NCBI RefSeq assembly: GCF_046523945.1
Contig: NZ_CP171363.1
Coordinates: 1,612,001 to 1,676,000, forward strand
DNA: 64,000 nucleotides
Source of the DNA: Faucicola mancuniensis
Lineage (GTDB): Bacteria; Pseudomonadota; Gammaproteobacteria; Pseudomonadales; Moraxellaceae
Direction: 5' to 3'
Under the pieces are notes generated by a model that saw nothing but the letters and a program-made list of their open reading frames with translations, ran no database searches and was not told the DNA's origin. How positions within the stretch are numbered: the first letter of the stretch is position 1; each line of letters starts with the position of its first letter. A program made the translations under genes and the position numbers. Positions 17,468 through 26,900 of the stretch are shown piece by piece.

Positions 17468-17902
17468 ATTGTCATTTTGGGCAATTTGCTCTCGTCCAAT
17501 TTGACAAAATTCGTCCAACAGGGCAAATAATTGCTCGGTTTTTTTCTTACCAAAGGCTTTAAAAACGGCTTGGCTAAATTCATTACTCGCCTGCCAAATC
17601 GGTTCGGCTTGCACTTTGCCTGCGTCCGTCAATTGCATAATTTTTTCACGCTTGTCGGTCGGACTTTCAAAAAACTCAATCCAGCCTTTTTCTTTATAGT
17701 CTTTGCAAATGTTAAAAACGGTTTGCTTGGGAATTAGCCATTCATCACAAATAAATTTTTGGGTGCATTGATGATTTTTTTCGCTCATCAAGGTATAAAG
17801 CACGGCAAAATGGTTGTAATTTACACCCAATTGTGCAATGCTTAAATCCATCACTTCATCAAGATTGCCAATTTTTTTGCCTAAAATGTCAAAATCGTTC
17901 AT
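17459..17902 (-). CDS. MarR-family transcriptional regulator
   Basis: A 147-aa winged-helix regulator. The recognition region reads EWLIPKQTVFNICKDYKEKGWIEF, and the wing SPTDKREKIMQLTDAG carries the conserved D-K-R of MarR proteins. It is divergent from a lipoprotein membrane-fusion gene and an RND pump gene (both now broken), so it was probably the repressor of that pump. Paired repeats in the 142-bp intergenic region are candidate operators. The gene itself looks intact. Confidence 0.85.
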   Translation of the reverse strand: MNDFDILGKKIGNLDEVMDLSIAQLGVNYNHFAVLYTLMSEKNHQCTQKFICDEWLIPKQTVFNICKDYKEKGWIEFFESPTDKREKIMQLTDAGKVQAEPIWQASNEFSQAVFKAFGKKKTEQLFALLDEFCQIGREQIAQNDNKK

Positions 17903-17967
17903 GTTAAAATTTCCATCATTGATTGAATTTTATATTGTAACCTAAATTGACCAAATTGCAAGTCAAA

Positions 17968-18012
17968 TTAGTCTCAAAAATGACTTTATTTAGTCCTAAA
18001 AATGATTATAAT
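17968..18012. promoter_or_regulatory. direct repeats and -10 box upstream of the broken efflux operon
   Basis: TTAGTCTCAAAAATGA (17968-17983) is repeated as TTAGTCCTAAAAATGA (17990-18005), 22 bp centre to centre, i.e. on the same face of the helix. TATAAT follows at 18007-18012. This is a likely MarR binding region over the efflux promoter; binding is inferred. Confidence 0.5.
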
Positions 18013-18044
18013 AAGCAAAATTTTAGTCATCCTTCAAACCTTTT

Positions 18045-19111
18045 ATGAAAAAATTACTTTTAAGCGTGATGTTAGTCAGCACATTTTTAACCGCTTGCCA
18101 AAAAGCACCAACCGAGCTGAACGAAAAGCCGTCAGCCATCAAAATTAATGTAGTAAAACCCCAAAGCCAAAATTTTGCCAAAACTTTAACCTTATCTGGC
18201 AATTGGGTGGCAAAAGATACGGTTGCCATCAATTCTGCCTTGCAAGGGCAACAAATCACGGTAGTTTTGGTGGAAGTCGGACAGCGTGTAAAAAAAGGGC
18301 AAATTTTAGCCACGCTTGAAAATAGCAATGTACGGTCAAATGTTGAGCAAAATCAAGCCAATCTTGCCAAAGCATAAGCCAATTTAACCACGCAAAACAC
18401 CGCCTTAAAAGAAGCCCAAGCCACGCTACAACGCTATCAATCCTTGATTGCCATTGATGCGGTCAGCCGTTTGGAAATTGACCAACAACAAGCCAAATTT
18501 GACACAGCAAAAGCAAGCGTACAATCGGCACAGGCGGAAATTGCCCAAATTCAAGCACAATTAAAAGACAGCCAACACCAACAAACTAAAGCCCAAATCA
18601 TCGCCCCTGCGGACGGCATTATCACGGTTCGCAATGCTGAAAAAGGGGCTTTAACGGACAGTAACGCTCTGTTTCAACTGGCAAAAAATGGCACGATTGA
18701 ACTTGAAGTTCAACCAACAAGCGATGAATTAGCCCAATTACAAACAGGTTTACAGGCAACGTTAAAAAACAAAAATTTAAATTGGGTAATGTGCGAATTG
18801 CGTTTGACGAGACGAGCGGTTTTGCGATTGGAGAATATGGGGAAGTGCAAATTTCGTTGCCGATGCAGAATGCGAATTTGGTTGTGCCGTTTTCGGCGGT
18901 GTCGTATGGTGATAATGGTTTGAAATATTTGATGATTGTGAATAAACAAGGCGAAGTGGAACGCCGTGAAGTGTCGCTGGGTTCGCAGTTTCAAGATTGG
19001 GTGGAAGTGTTGTCGGGCGTGAATGCTGATGAGCAGATTGTGCAAAAGGCGACGGCGTTTGTGAGTGCGGGGGATAAAGTGGAAGCGGTTTTGGTAAAGG
19101 ATAAGGAATAA
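18045..19111 (+). pseudogene. RND efflux membrane-fusion lipoprotein (nonsense plus frameshift)
   Basis: The frame begins as a lipoprotein (KKLLLSVMLVSTFLTAC), then an HlyD/AcrA-type biotinyl-lipoyl domain (INSALQGQQITVVLVEVGQRV, KKGQILATLENSNV). An in-frame TAA at 18375-18377 stops it after 110 codons. The same frame continues with the coiled-coil hairpin (LTTQNTALKEAQATLQRYQS) and IIAPADGIITVRNAEKGAL up to about 18780. There it shifts frame into LGNVRIAFDETSGFAIGEYG, with the expected residues before LGNVR missing, suggesting a small deletion. The end (to 19111) is otherwise normal. Two lesions make it non-functional. Confidence 0.88.
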
Positions 19112-19113
19112 TT

Positions 19114-19578
19114 ATGCAATTCTCATCTTGGTCAATCCGAAATCCCATTCCAATTATTGTGTTATTCACAATTTTGACGGTTGCTGGGATTTTTTCGTTT
19201 ATCAAATTACCGATTAACGCCGACCCCAATGTCAGTTTCCCCAATGTCATGGTTACGGTATCGCAAAGCGGTGCAACGCCTGAAGAATTGGAAAATTCGG
19301 TTGCTCGCCGTGTGGAAAATTCGCTGGCTGGTATGGCTGGTGTTCGCCACATCACGACCACGATTAGCGAAGGTTCATCGGTAACTGCGGTTGAATTTCA
19401 ACTTGGCACGGACACCGACCGAGCGGTAAACGATGTGCGAAACGCCATTACCCAAATTCGTGATGAGTTGCCCCAAAATATCAGCAATCCTGTGGTGGAG
19501 CGTATGGACACCGAAGGCGGTGCGTTGGGTTATTATGCGATTCAGTCGCCGAATATGAAGCAAACCGAATTGTCTTAG
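19114..19578 (+). pseudogene. RND efflux pump inner-membrane subunit, 5' fragment
   Basis: The first 154 codons of an AcrB/MdtB-like HAE transporter: TM1 (PIPIIVLFTILTVAGIFSFI), then INADPNVSFPNVMVTVSQSG and SGATPEELENSVARRVENSL. It ends after SPNMKQTELS exactly where the inverted repeat of a short insertion element begins, and the remaining roughly 850 codons are absent from the window. The right flank of the element is unrelated (hsdM upstream), so a deletion accompanied or followed the insertion. Confidence 0.9.
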
Positions 19579-19832
19579 AACCTGTATTCACAAAAATGAT
19601 AAAATATCTTTATGACTAGAAAATCCTACCCAACAGACTTAACAGATGCCCAATGGCAAGCAATATTCATACAAAAAGCAGGTATTTTTGTAGCAAAAAA
19701 AGCGTTTGAGACCTATCCAAGTTTAAAAGATTTTGAGCAGACGAATTTATCTGCTGAAAATTTTGTTAAACTAGGGTATATTTCAAAAATATTAAAATTT
19801 ATCAAATAGTTGTTTGTGAATACAGGTTCTAA
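19575..19832. mobile_element. 258-bp internally deleted IS5-family-like element
   Basis: Perfect terminal inverted repeats: TTAGAACCTGTATTCACAAA at 19575-19594 and its reverse complement at the right end (19813-19832). The left part encodes a transposase N-terminus. Its 258 bp are far below the roughly 850 bp of a complete element, so it is a non-autonomous, MITE-like derivative. No clear target duplication is seen, and the two flanks belong to different genes, consistent with recombination between element copies. Confidence 0.85.
19612..19809 (+). pseudogene. truncated IS5-type transposase inside the 258-bp element
   Basis: Codons 1-19 (TRKSYPTDLTDAQWQAIF) are the typical start of IS5/IS1031-group transposases. 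After that the frame continues 46 codons into sequence without transposase motifs (FETYPSLKDFEQTNL) and stops before the right repeat. No DDE residues remain, so it cannot transpose itself. Confidence 0.75.
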
Positions 19833-19903
19833 TACAATACTCTTCTCAAACTTGATAAAATCATCCATAACAAATTTTTACAATACTATTAAAGGATACA
19901 TTA

Positions 19904-21553
19904 ATGACAATGCCGACACAGCCCGTGCTTGAACAAGCCTTCCTAAACGACTTAGACGAAAAACTTTGGTCATCTGCTGATAAACTCCGCCAACAACTTG
20001 ATGCCGCTAACTATAAACATATCGTTCTTGGTCTCATCTTTTTAAAGTACATTTCCGACAGCTTCACCCATCAGCAAGAAAAAATTCAGGCAGAGCTTAG
20101 CGATCCTGGAAATCCACTCTATCTTGACCGCACTTTCTACGATACGGACGAAGAATACCAAGAAGCCTTAACCGCCGAACTGGAAAACCGCGACTACTAC
20201 ACCGCCGACAATGTATTCTGGGTGCCGCAGCAAGCCCGTTGGGACGAGATTAAAGCCGTTTCCATCTTAAACATCGGCGCAGAGCTGCCTTGGGGTGGAA
20301 AATTTTCTGGTGTGGCAAAACTGATTGATGATGCCTTCGATGCCATTGAAAAAGACAACGAAAAACTCAAAGGTGTCCTCCAACGCATCAGCGGCTATGC
20401 CGTAAACGAAGACACCCTGCGCGGACTGATTATCCTGTTCTCCGATACTAACTTTACCCGCCCGACTTACAACGGCGAACCCGTGCATTTGGGCGCAAAA
20501 GACATTCTCGGCCATGTTTACGAATACTTCCTCGGTCGTTTTGCCCAAGCCGAAGGCAAACGCGGCGGGCAATATTTCACGCCCAAATCCATCGTCTCCC
20601 TGATTGTCGAAATGCTCGAACCCTATTCAGGACGCGTGTATGACCCAGCTATGGGCAGCGGCGGCTTTTTCGTGCAAACCGAACGCTTTATCACCGCCCA
20701 TCAAGGCAACATCAACAACGTGTCCATCTACGGACAAGAATTCAACCCGACCACCTGGAAACTCGCCGCCATGAATATGGCGATTCGCGGTATTGATTAC
20801 GACTTCGGCAAACACAACGCCGACAGCTTCACCCAGCCGCAACACATCGACAAAAAGATGGATTTCATCATGGCAAACCCGCCATTCAACATCAGCGATT
20901 GGTGGAGCGAATCCCTTGCCGATGACCCACGTTGGGCATACGGCACGCCGCCCAAAGGCAACGCCAACTTCGCTTGGCTGCAACACATGATTTACCACCT
21001 CTCGCCCAACGGCAAAATGGCATTATTGCTTGCCAACGGCTCCATGAGCAGCCAAACCAACAACGAAGGCGAAATCCGCAAAGCCATCATCAATGCCGAC
21101 TTGGTGGAATGTATGGTTGCCCTACCCGGCCAGCTCTTCACCAATACCCAAATCCCTGCCTGTATTTGGTTTTTAAACCGCAACAAAAAGCGCAAAGGCG
21201 AAGTGTTGTTTATCGATGCCCGCCAAATCGGCTATATGAAAGACCGCGTATTGCGTGATTTCACCGCTGACGACATCGCCAAAATTGCCGACACCCTCCA
21301 CGCTTGGCAAACATCAGACGGCTACGAAGACCAAGCCGCTTTCTGCAAATCTGCGACTTTAGAAGAGATTGCAAATAACGACTTCGTCCTCACACCGGGG
21401 CGATACGTCGGCACTGCAGAACAAGAAGACGACGGCGTGCCATTTGCAGAAAAAATGCAAAATCTGACCACTCTTTTGAAGGAACAATTTGCGAAAAGTG
21501 CGGAATTGGAAGCGGAGATTAAAAAGAATTTAGGGGGATTGGGGTATGAGTAA
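19904..21553 (+). CDS. hsdM: type I restriction-modification system methyltransferase subunit HsdM
   Basis: HsdM is the N6-adenine methyltransferase subunit of a type I complex. The 549-aa protein has an N-terminal helical domain (EKLWSSADKLRQQLD, GLIFLKYISDSF), SAM motif I VYDPAMGSGGFFVQTE, and catalytic motif IV MANPPFNISDWW. Codon and base use is distinctly richer in G+C than the flanking Moraxella genes. AAAGGA precedes the ATG. It overlaps hsdS by 8 nt. An exact Haemophilus uptake site lies inside it at 20127. Confidence 0.95.
   Translation: MTMPTQPVLEQAFLNDLDEKLWSSADKLRQQLDAANYKHIVLGLIFLKYISDSFTHQQEKIQAELSDPGNPLYLDRTFYDTDEEYQEALTAELENRDYYTADNVFWVPQQARWDEIKAVSILNIGAELPWGGKFSGVAKLIDDAFDAIEKDNEKLKGVLQRISGYAVNEDTLRGLIILFSDTNFTRPTYNGEPVHLGAKDILGHVYEYFLGRFAQAEGKRGGQYFTPKSIVSLIVEMLEPYSGRVYDPAMGSGGFFVQTERFITAHQGNINNVSIYGQEFNPTTWKLAAMNMAIRGIDYDFGKHNADSFTQPQHIDKKMDFIMANPPFNISDWWSESLADDPRWAYGTPPKGNANFAWLQHMIYHLSPNGKMALLLANGSMSSQTNNEGEIRKAIINADLVECMVALPGQLFTNTQIPACIWFLNRNKKRKGEVLFIDARQIGYMKDRVLRDFTADDIAKIADTLHAWQTSDGYEDQAAFCKSATLEEIANNDFVLTPGRYVGTAEQEDDGVPFAEKMQNLTTLLKEQFAKSAELEAEIKKNLGGLGYE
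20127..20135 (-). other. Haemophilus-type USS core in hsdM
   Basis: ACCGCACTT, the reverse complement of the 9-nt USS core AAGTGCGGT, inside codons for LDRTF. Confidence 0.6.
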
Positions 21554-22919
21554 TCAAGAATTTATCCCTGCAAGTGAATTTTGTGATTTAGTTACTGATG
21601 GAACCCATGACTCACCAAAGAAAACAGAATTTGGCGTTAAATTAGTAACATCTAAAAATATTGTTGGTGGAAAATTAGATTTAACGTCAGCATATTTTAT
21701 TTCAGAATCTGATGCTCAAAATATCAATAAAAGAAGTCAAGTTCATATAAATGATGTTTTACTTTCAATGATAGGGACCGTTGGTGAAGTTGCTTTGATT
21801 GAAAAAGATCCTGATTTTGTAATTAAGAATGTTGGTTTATTGAAAAACTCAGATCCTAAAAAAGCAAAATGGCTTTATTATTATCTGAAAAGCCCAATTA
21901 CCCAAAATCTGATAAAAGATAGATTAAGGGGAACAACTCAACAATACATTCCTTTAGGTGAATTAAGAAACTTTCCTATTTTAAAGCCTAATAGCGAAGA
22001 GCATTTGCAAAATACGATTGAGCAACTTTCATCGTTAGATAAAAAAATCCACCTCAACACCCAAATCAACCAAACCTTGGAACAAATCGCGCAAGCCCTG
22101 TTTAAAAGCTGGTTTGTTGATTTTGATCCTGTACGTGCCAAAGTCCAAGCCCTTTCAGACGGTCTTAGCCTTGAACAAGCAGAACTTGCCGCCATGCAGG
22201 CAATCAGCGGAAAAGCACCCGAAGAACTGACCGCACTTTCACAAACACAGTCTGACCGCTACGCCGAACTAGCCGAAACCGCCAAAGCGTTTCCATGTGA
22301 GATGGTGGAGGTTGATGGGGTTGATGTGCCGAGGGGGTGGAATTTGAAAGCCTTATCGGATTTAGGTCAAATTATCTGCGGAAAAACACCATCAAAATCG
22401 AATAAAGAATTTTATGGTAATGATGTTCCATTTATTAAGATTCCAGATATGCACAATCAAATAATTATTACTCAAACAACAGATAACTTGAGTGTAGCAG
22501 GTGCAAATTCTCAATCTAAAAAATATATTCCACCAAAAAGCATTTGTGTAAGTTGTATTGCTACGGTCGGATTGGTTTCAATGACATCTAAGCCATCTCA
22601 TACAAACCAGCAAATTAATTCAATTATTCCAAACGATGAACAAATCTCTGAATTTTTATATTTATCGTTAAAACAGTCATCAATGACGAAATATCTAAAA
22701 GATTTGGCAAGTGGTGGCAGTGCAACTTTAAATTTAAACACAAGCACATTCTCTAAAATAGAGATAATGACACCATCAAAAGAAATTATTGATATTTTCC
22801 ATAACAAGGTTGTTTATGCTTTTGAAAAAGTTTTATCGAACTCTATTGAAAATAAGAGGCTAGCTGAAATAAGAGATTTATTGTTGCCTAATTTGCTAAA
22901 TGGAGAGAGTGATGAATAA
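21546..22919 (+). CDS. hsdS: type I restriction-modification specificity subunit HsdS
   Basis: HsdS sets the DNA target of the methylase and nuclease through two target-recognition domains. The 457-aa protein shows TRD1 (residues about 1-160), a conserved helical spacer (LSSLDKKIHLNTQINQTLEQ, FKSWFVDFDPVRAK), TRD2 (about 255-400) and a second conserved helix (RLAEIRDLLLPNLLNG). The two TRDs are AT-rich while the central spacer is GC-richer like hsdM and hsdR, showing TRD exchange. Overlaps hsdM and the SIR2 gene by 8 nt each. Confidence 0.93.
   Translation: MSNQEFIPASEFCDLVTDGTHDSPKKTEFGVKLVTSKNIVGGKLDLTSAYFISESDAQNINKRSQVHINDVLLSMIGTVGEVALIEKDPDFVIKNVGLLKNSDPKKAKWLYYYLKSPITQNLIKDRLRGTTQQYIPLGELRNFPILKPNSEEHLQNTIEQLSSLDKKIHLNTQINQTLEQIAQALFKSWFVDFDPVRAKVQALSDGLSLEQAELAAMQAISGKAPEELTALSQTQSDRYAELAETAKAFPCEMVEVDGVDVPRGWNLKALSDLGQIICGKTPSKSNKEFYGNDVPFIKIPDMHNQIIITQTTDNLSVAGANSQSKKYIPPKSICVSCIATVGLVSMTSKPSHTNQQINSIIPNDEQISEFLYLSLKQSSMTKYLKDLASGGSATLNLNTSTFSKIEIMTPSKEIIDIFHNKVVYAFEKVLSNSIENKRLAEIRDLLLPNLLNGESDE
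22230..22238 (-). other. Haemophilus-type USS core in hsdS
   Basis: ACCGCACTT in the GC-richer spacer of hsdS. A near-match Neisseria DUS (TTCAGACGGT, 9 of 10) lies 76 nt before it at 22154. Confidence 0.6.
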
Positions 22920-23949
22920 CAATTATTTAGAGCGCCTTTTCATTGAAGAATTAAATTCAGAAGGAGAAGAAATAGTTATTAGAGGAAGTGTTTTTCTTCG
23001 GGACCAAATTTTATCTAAACTAGAACCTGAAACTTATGAGTTAGCCTTTCAAGACTGGAAAAACCAACGTAAACAACAAGCAATTGACACTGCTAATCAG
23101 ATTTTAGAAATTGCAGATAATAAACAACGATTCCATAAGCTAAAAGAAATCTTTAGAAGAAATAAACTCACCCCATTTATTGGAGCTGGACTTTCTATGC
23201 CTTCAGGATTTCCATCATGGAAAGGTTTTCTTTATGAAGTACAAAAAGAATCAGGAGCAGATTTCCCTATTTTTGAAGAATATATTCATAAAGGAGAATA
23301 CGAAGAAGCTGCACAATTATTATTTGATGTAGATGAAGGTCATCTACAAGAACATTTAGAAAATCAATTTGGTAAATCTCCAAATCTCGGAGAACTACAA
23401 GGAATTATATGTAGACTACCTGAATTTTTTAAGGAAACCATAATTACAACAAATTACGATGATTTACTTAAAAAAATATATGCAGATCAAGATATTCATT
23501 TTGATCAAGAACTATGTGGTATTGATGCTGAAGAGTTTAAAAAATTATTTGGAGAAGGCTATCGAATTCTTTTAAAGCTACATGGAACATTTATAAGTAA
23601 AAACAAAAGAGTACTTACCCAGGATGATTATCAAAGACATTATTCCGAACACAATATCCTCAGAACCTGTGTAATGGAATCATTATTTTCTCAATCTTTG
23701 CTATTTTTAGGTTGTAGCCTAGATAAAGATCGAACATTACAATGTATGGCAGAAATTGTTGAAGAACGAGGCAAAGATAATCTACCTAAACACTATGCTT
23801 TTTTATCTTGTGAAAATCTATCTGATAAAGAACGAACAACTCGCAGAAAAGTACTTCAAAAATCCAATATTTTTCCAATTTGGTATGATGGCGATCATGA
23901 TGAAAGCATTGAAGCCTTATTGGAATTATTAAATGATGGAGAATCATAA
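22912..23949 (+). CDS. SIR2-domain protein embedded in the hsd operon
   Basis: A 345-aa protein with a SIR2-like NAD-binding fold: LTPFIGAGLSMPSGFPSW (Gly-Ala-Gly loop, residues 91-95), IITTNYDDLLKKIY (conserved N and D), and LLKLHGTFISKN with the His-Gly pair. About 85 residues of charged N-terminal region precede the domain. SIR2 proteins of this type act in several antiphage systems by depleting NAD+; that role here is inference. GGAGAG precedes ATG 22912; it overlaps the hsdS stop by 8 nt and ends one base before the hsdR ATG, so it is embedded in the operon. It is much more AT-rich than hsdM/hsdR. Confidence 0.85.
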   Translation: MNNNYLERLFIEELNSEGEEIVIRGSVFLRDQILSKLEPETYELAFQDWKNQRKQQAIDTANQILEIADNKQRFHKLKEIFRRNKLTPFIGAGLSMPSGFPSWKGFLYEVQKESGADFPIFEEYIHKGEYEEAAQLLFDVDEGHLQEHLENQFGKSPNLGELQGIICRLPEFFKETIITTNYDDLLKKIYADQDIHFDQELCGIDAEEFKKLFGEGYRILLKLHGTFISKNKRVLTQDDYQRHYSEHNILRTCVMESLFSQSLLFLGCSLDKDRTLQCMAEIVEERGKDNLPKHYAFLSCENLSDKERTTRRKVLQKSNIFPIWYDGDHDESIEALLELLNDGES

Positions 23950-23950
23950 A

Positions 23951-26900
23951 ATGCTCAACGAAAACGACATCGAACAACTTACCCTTCAACGTCTGCAATC
24001 CATCGGTTGGGAATATCACTACGGCAAAGACTTGCCTGTTCATGAAGGCGAGTTTGCCCGTGGCGATTTGAGCGGCGTAGTCTTTGTTGAACAACTGCGT
24101 GAGGCGGTGCGCAAACTTAATCCGCAGCTGCCTGAAAGTGCGGTGGATTCTGTGGTGAAATCGGCGACGAAAAGCGATATCGGCGACTTAGTGGTGCGGA
24201 ATCAGGCGTTTTATAAACCGTTGCGTGATGGTGTACGAGTGGAATATACGCTAAATGGTGAGCAAAAAATCGAAATGGCACGCTTGGTGGATTTTGAGCA
24301 GGTGAAGAACAACCGCTTTGTCGCCGTCAATCAGTTGGAAATCCGCAGCCGTAAAGGGAGCAAGCGGATTCCTGATATTATCGGCTTTGTAAATGGTCTG
24401 CCCTTGGTGGTATTTGAACTCAAAAATCCGCTGCGTGAATCGGCGGATTTGTTGCAGGCGTTTAATCAGTTTGAAACCTATAAAGATGAGATTGCCGAGC
24501 TGTTTGTTTACAACCAAGCCCTGATTATTTCAGACGGCATTGCTGCCCGTTTAGGCTCGCTTTCGGCAGATTTCCAACGCTTTACGCCGTGGAAAGTGGT
24601 CGATGAAAAAAAGAAAAGCGCGCGCTTATATTTTGACGACGAATTGCAAAGCCTGCTCAATGGCTTGTTGCAGCCTAAGGATTTACTCGACTATATCCGC
24701 TATTTCGTCTTATTTGAGCGGGATTCCAGTGGTAAAACCATTAAAAAAATCGCGGCGTACCATCAATATTACGGCGTAAATGAAGCGGTCGATTCCACCA
24801 TTTGGGCGACTTCAGAAAAAGGCGACCGCCGCATTGGCGTGATGTGGCATACACAGGGTTCGGGCAAGTCGATTTCTATGTTGTTTTATGCCGGCAAACT
24901 GCTTGCGCAGCCTGAATTGAAAAATCCCACCATTGTGGTGGTCACCGACCGCAACGATTTGGACGGTCAGCTTTTCCAAACCTTTTCTTCTGGCAAAGAT
25001 TTAATCAAACAAACACCGCAACAAGTAGAAGACCGCGATCAGCTGCGCCAACTTCTTGCGCAAAATGAAGTCGGCGGCGTGTTTTTTACGACGATTCAGA
25101 AATTCGCCCTCAATGAGGAAGAAAGCCGCTTCCCTGTTTTAAATGAGCGCAGCAATATTATTGTAATCAGCGATGAGGCTCACCGCAGCCAATATGGCTT
25201 TACGCAAAAGCTGCATAACGGCAAATTTCAGGCAGGGTACGCCCGCCATTTACGCGATGCGCTGCCAAATGCTTCGTTTATCGGTTTTACCGGTACGCCA
25301 ATTAGCCTAGAAGATAAGGACACGCAAGATGTGTTCGGGCGTTATGTGTCGATTTATGACTTGCAAGATGCGGTGGAAGATGGCGCAACTGTGCCGATTG
25401 TGTATGAAGCGCGCCAAATCCGCTTAAACGAAAAAGAACACGATGAGCTATTCAAAGAAATTGATGATTTGCTGGAAGAGGAGCAATCCCCTGCCCTGCG
25501 TTTGCAGGAAAAATTGTTGGGCTCGCAAGCCCGCCTGGCCGATTTAGCCGCGGATTTTGTGCAGCATTTTGCCAAACGCAATGAAGTCGTCGACAGCAAA
25601 GCGATGATGGTGGTATCCAGCCGTCAGATTTGCGTAGACTTATACAATGAAATCATCAAACTGCGCCCTGAATGGCATTCGGACAATATTAACGAAGGAG
25701 CGATTAAAATTGTGATGACGGGTTCTGCTTCCGATGCGCCGGAAATGCAGAAACACGTTTACAGTAAACAGGAAAAACAAACGCTGGAACGCCGCTTTAA
25801 AGACCCGAACGATCCGCTGAAAGTGGTGATTGTGCGCGATATGTGGCTGACGGGCTTTGATGCGCCTTGCTGTAATACGATGTATATCGACAAGCCGATG
25901 CAAGGGCATAACCTGATGCAGGCGATTGCACGGGTTAACCGTGTATTCCGCAATAAAAGCCGAGAAAACGGCGGCTTGATTGTGGATTATGTCGGCATTG
26001 CTGACAAGCTCAGAGAAGCCACCCAACAATATACTAACTCGCAAGGCAAGGGCAAGCTGACGGATAACGTGATTGATGTGTTCTTTAAAATGAAAGAGCA
26101 TTTAGAGTTTGTCCGCAGCCTGTTTGCAACGCCAGTTGAAGGAAAAACTTTTGATGTTCAGACCGCCTTAGAAAAAGATAATCCGAATGATCTTTTGATG
26201 GCGATTCGTTTTGCTGCTAACCATATTTTAAGCCTCGATCAATTACCGTTTGATGGCAAAGCACACGAGCAACATTGGTTTAATAAAAAAGAAACCGAGC
26301 CACGCAAAAAAGCCTTTTTGAAAGCGGCGGGATTGGTGAAAAAAGGCTATATGCTATGCGGCTCATTGGCTGAAGTTGAGCCATATAACCAAGAAATTGC
26401 TTTTTATGATGCTGTACGCGCTATTCTCACGAAGCGTGGACAAAATGGTACGGGTTCTAATGAAAGACAGATTTTATTGAAAAAATTGGTCAATCAAGCC
26501 GTCTATTCTGAAGGCGTGATTGATTTGTTTGACCTGCTGGAAAAACCACAGCCACAAATCAACCTACTTTCTGAAGAGTTTTTGCAGACCATCAAAAACA
26601 GCCCGACTAAGAATTTATGGGTCAGCGCGGTGGAGCGTTATTTAGCAAGTGAAATTAAAGCCAAATCAGGCGCGAATCTAACATTGCAAAAAGATTTTGA
26701 ACAGCGTTTGAAGGAAGCATTGAATCAATACCACAATCACAATTTGACTGTGGTAGAGATTTTGGACGAACTCTTCAAAATGAGCCAAAATTTCCAAGAA
26801 CGCTTGGCTTTAGGTGAAAAACTGGGACTGAAAAAAGAAGAATTGGCTTTCTACGAGGCACTTGCTCAAAATCAAAGCGCACGGGAACTGATGGGCGATG

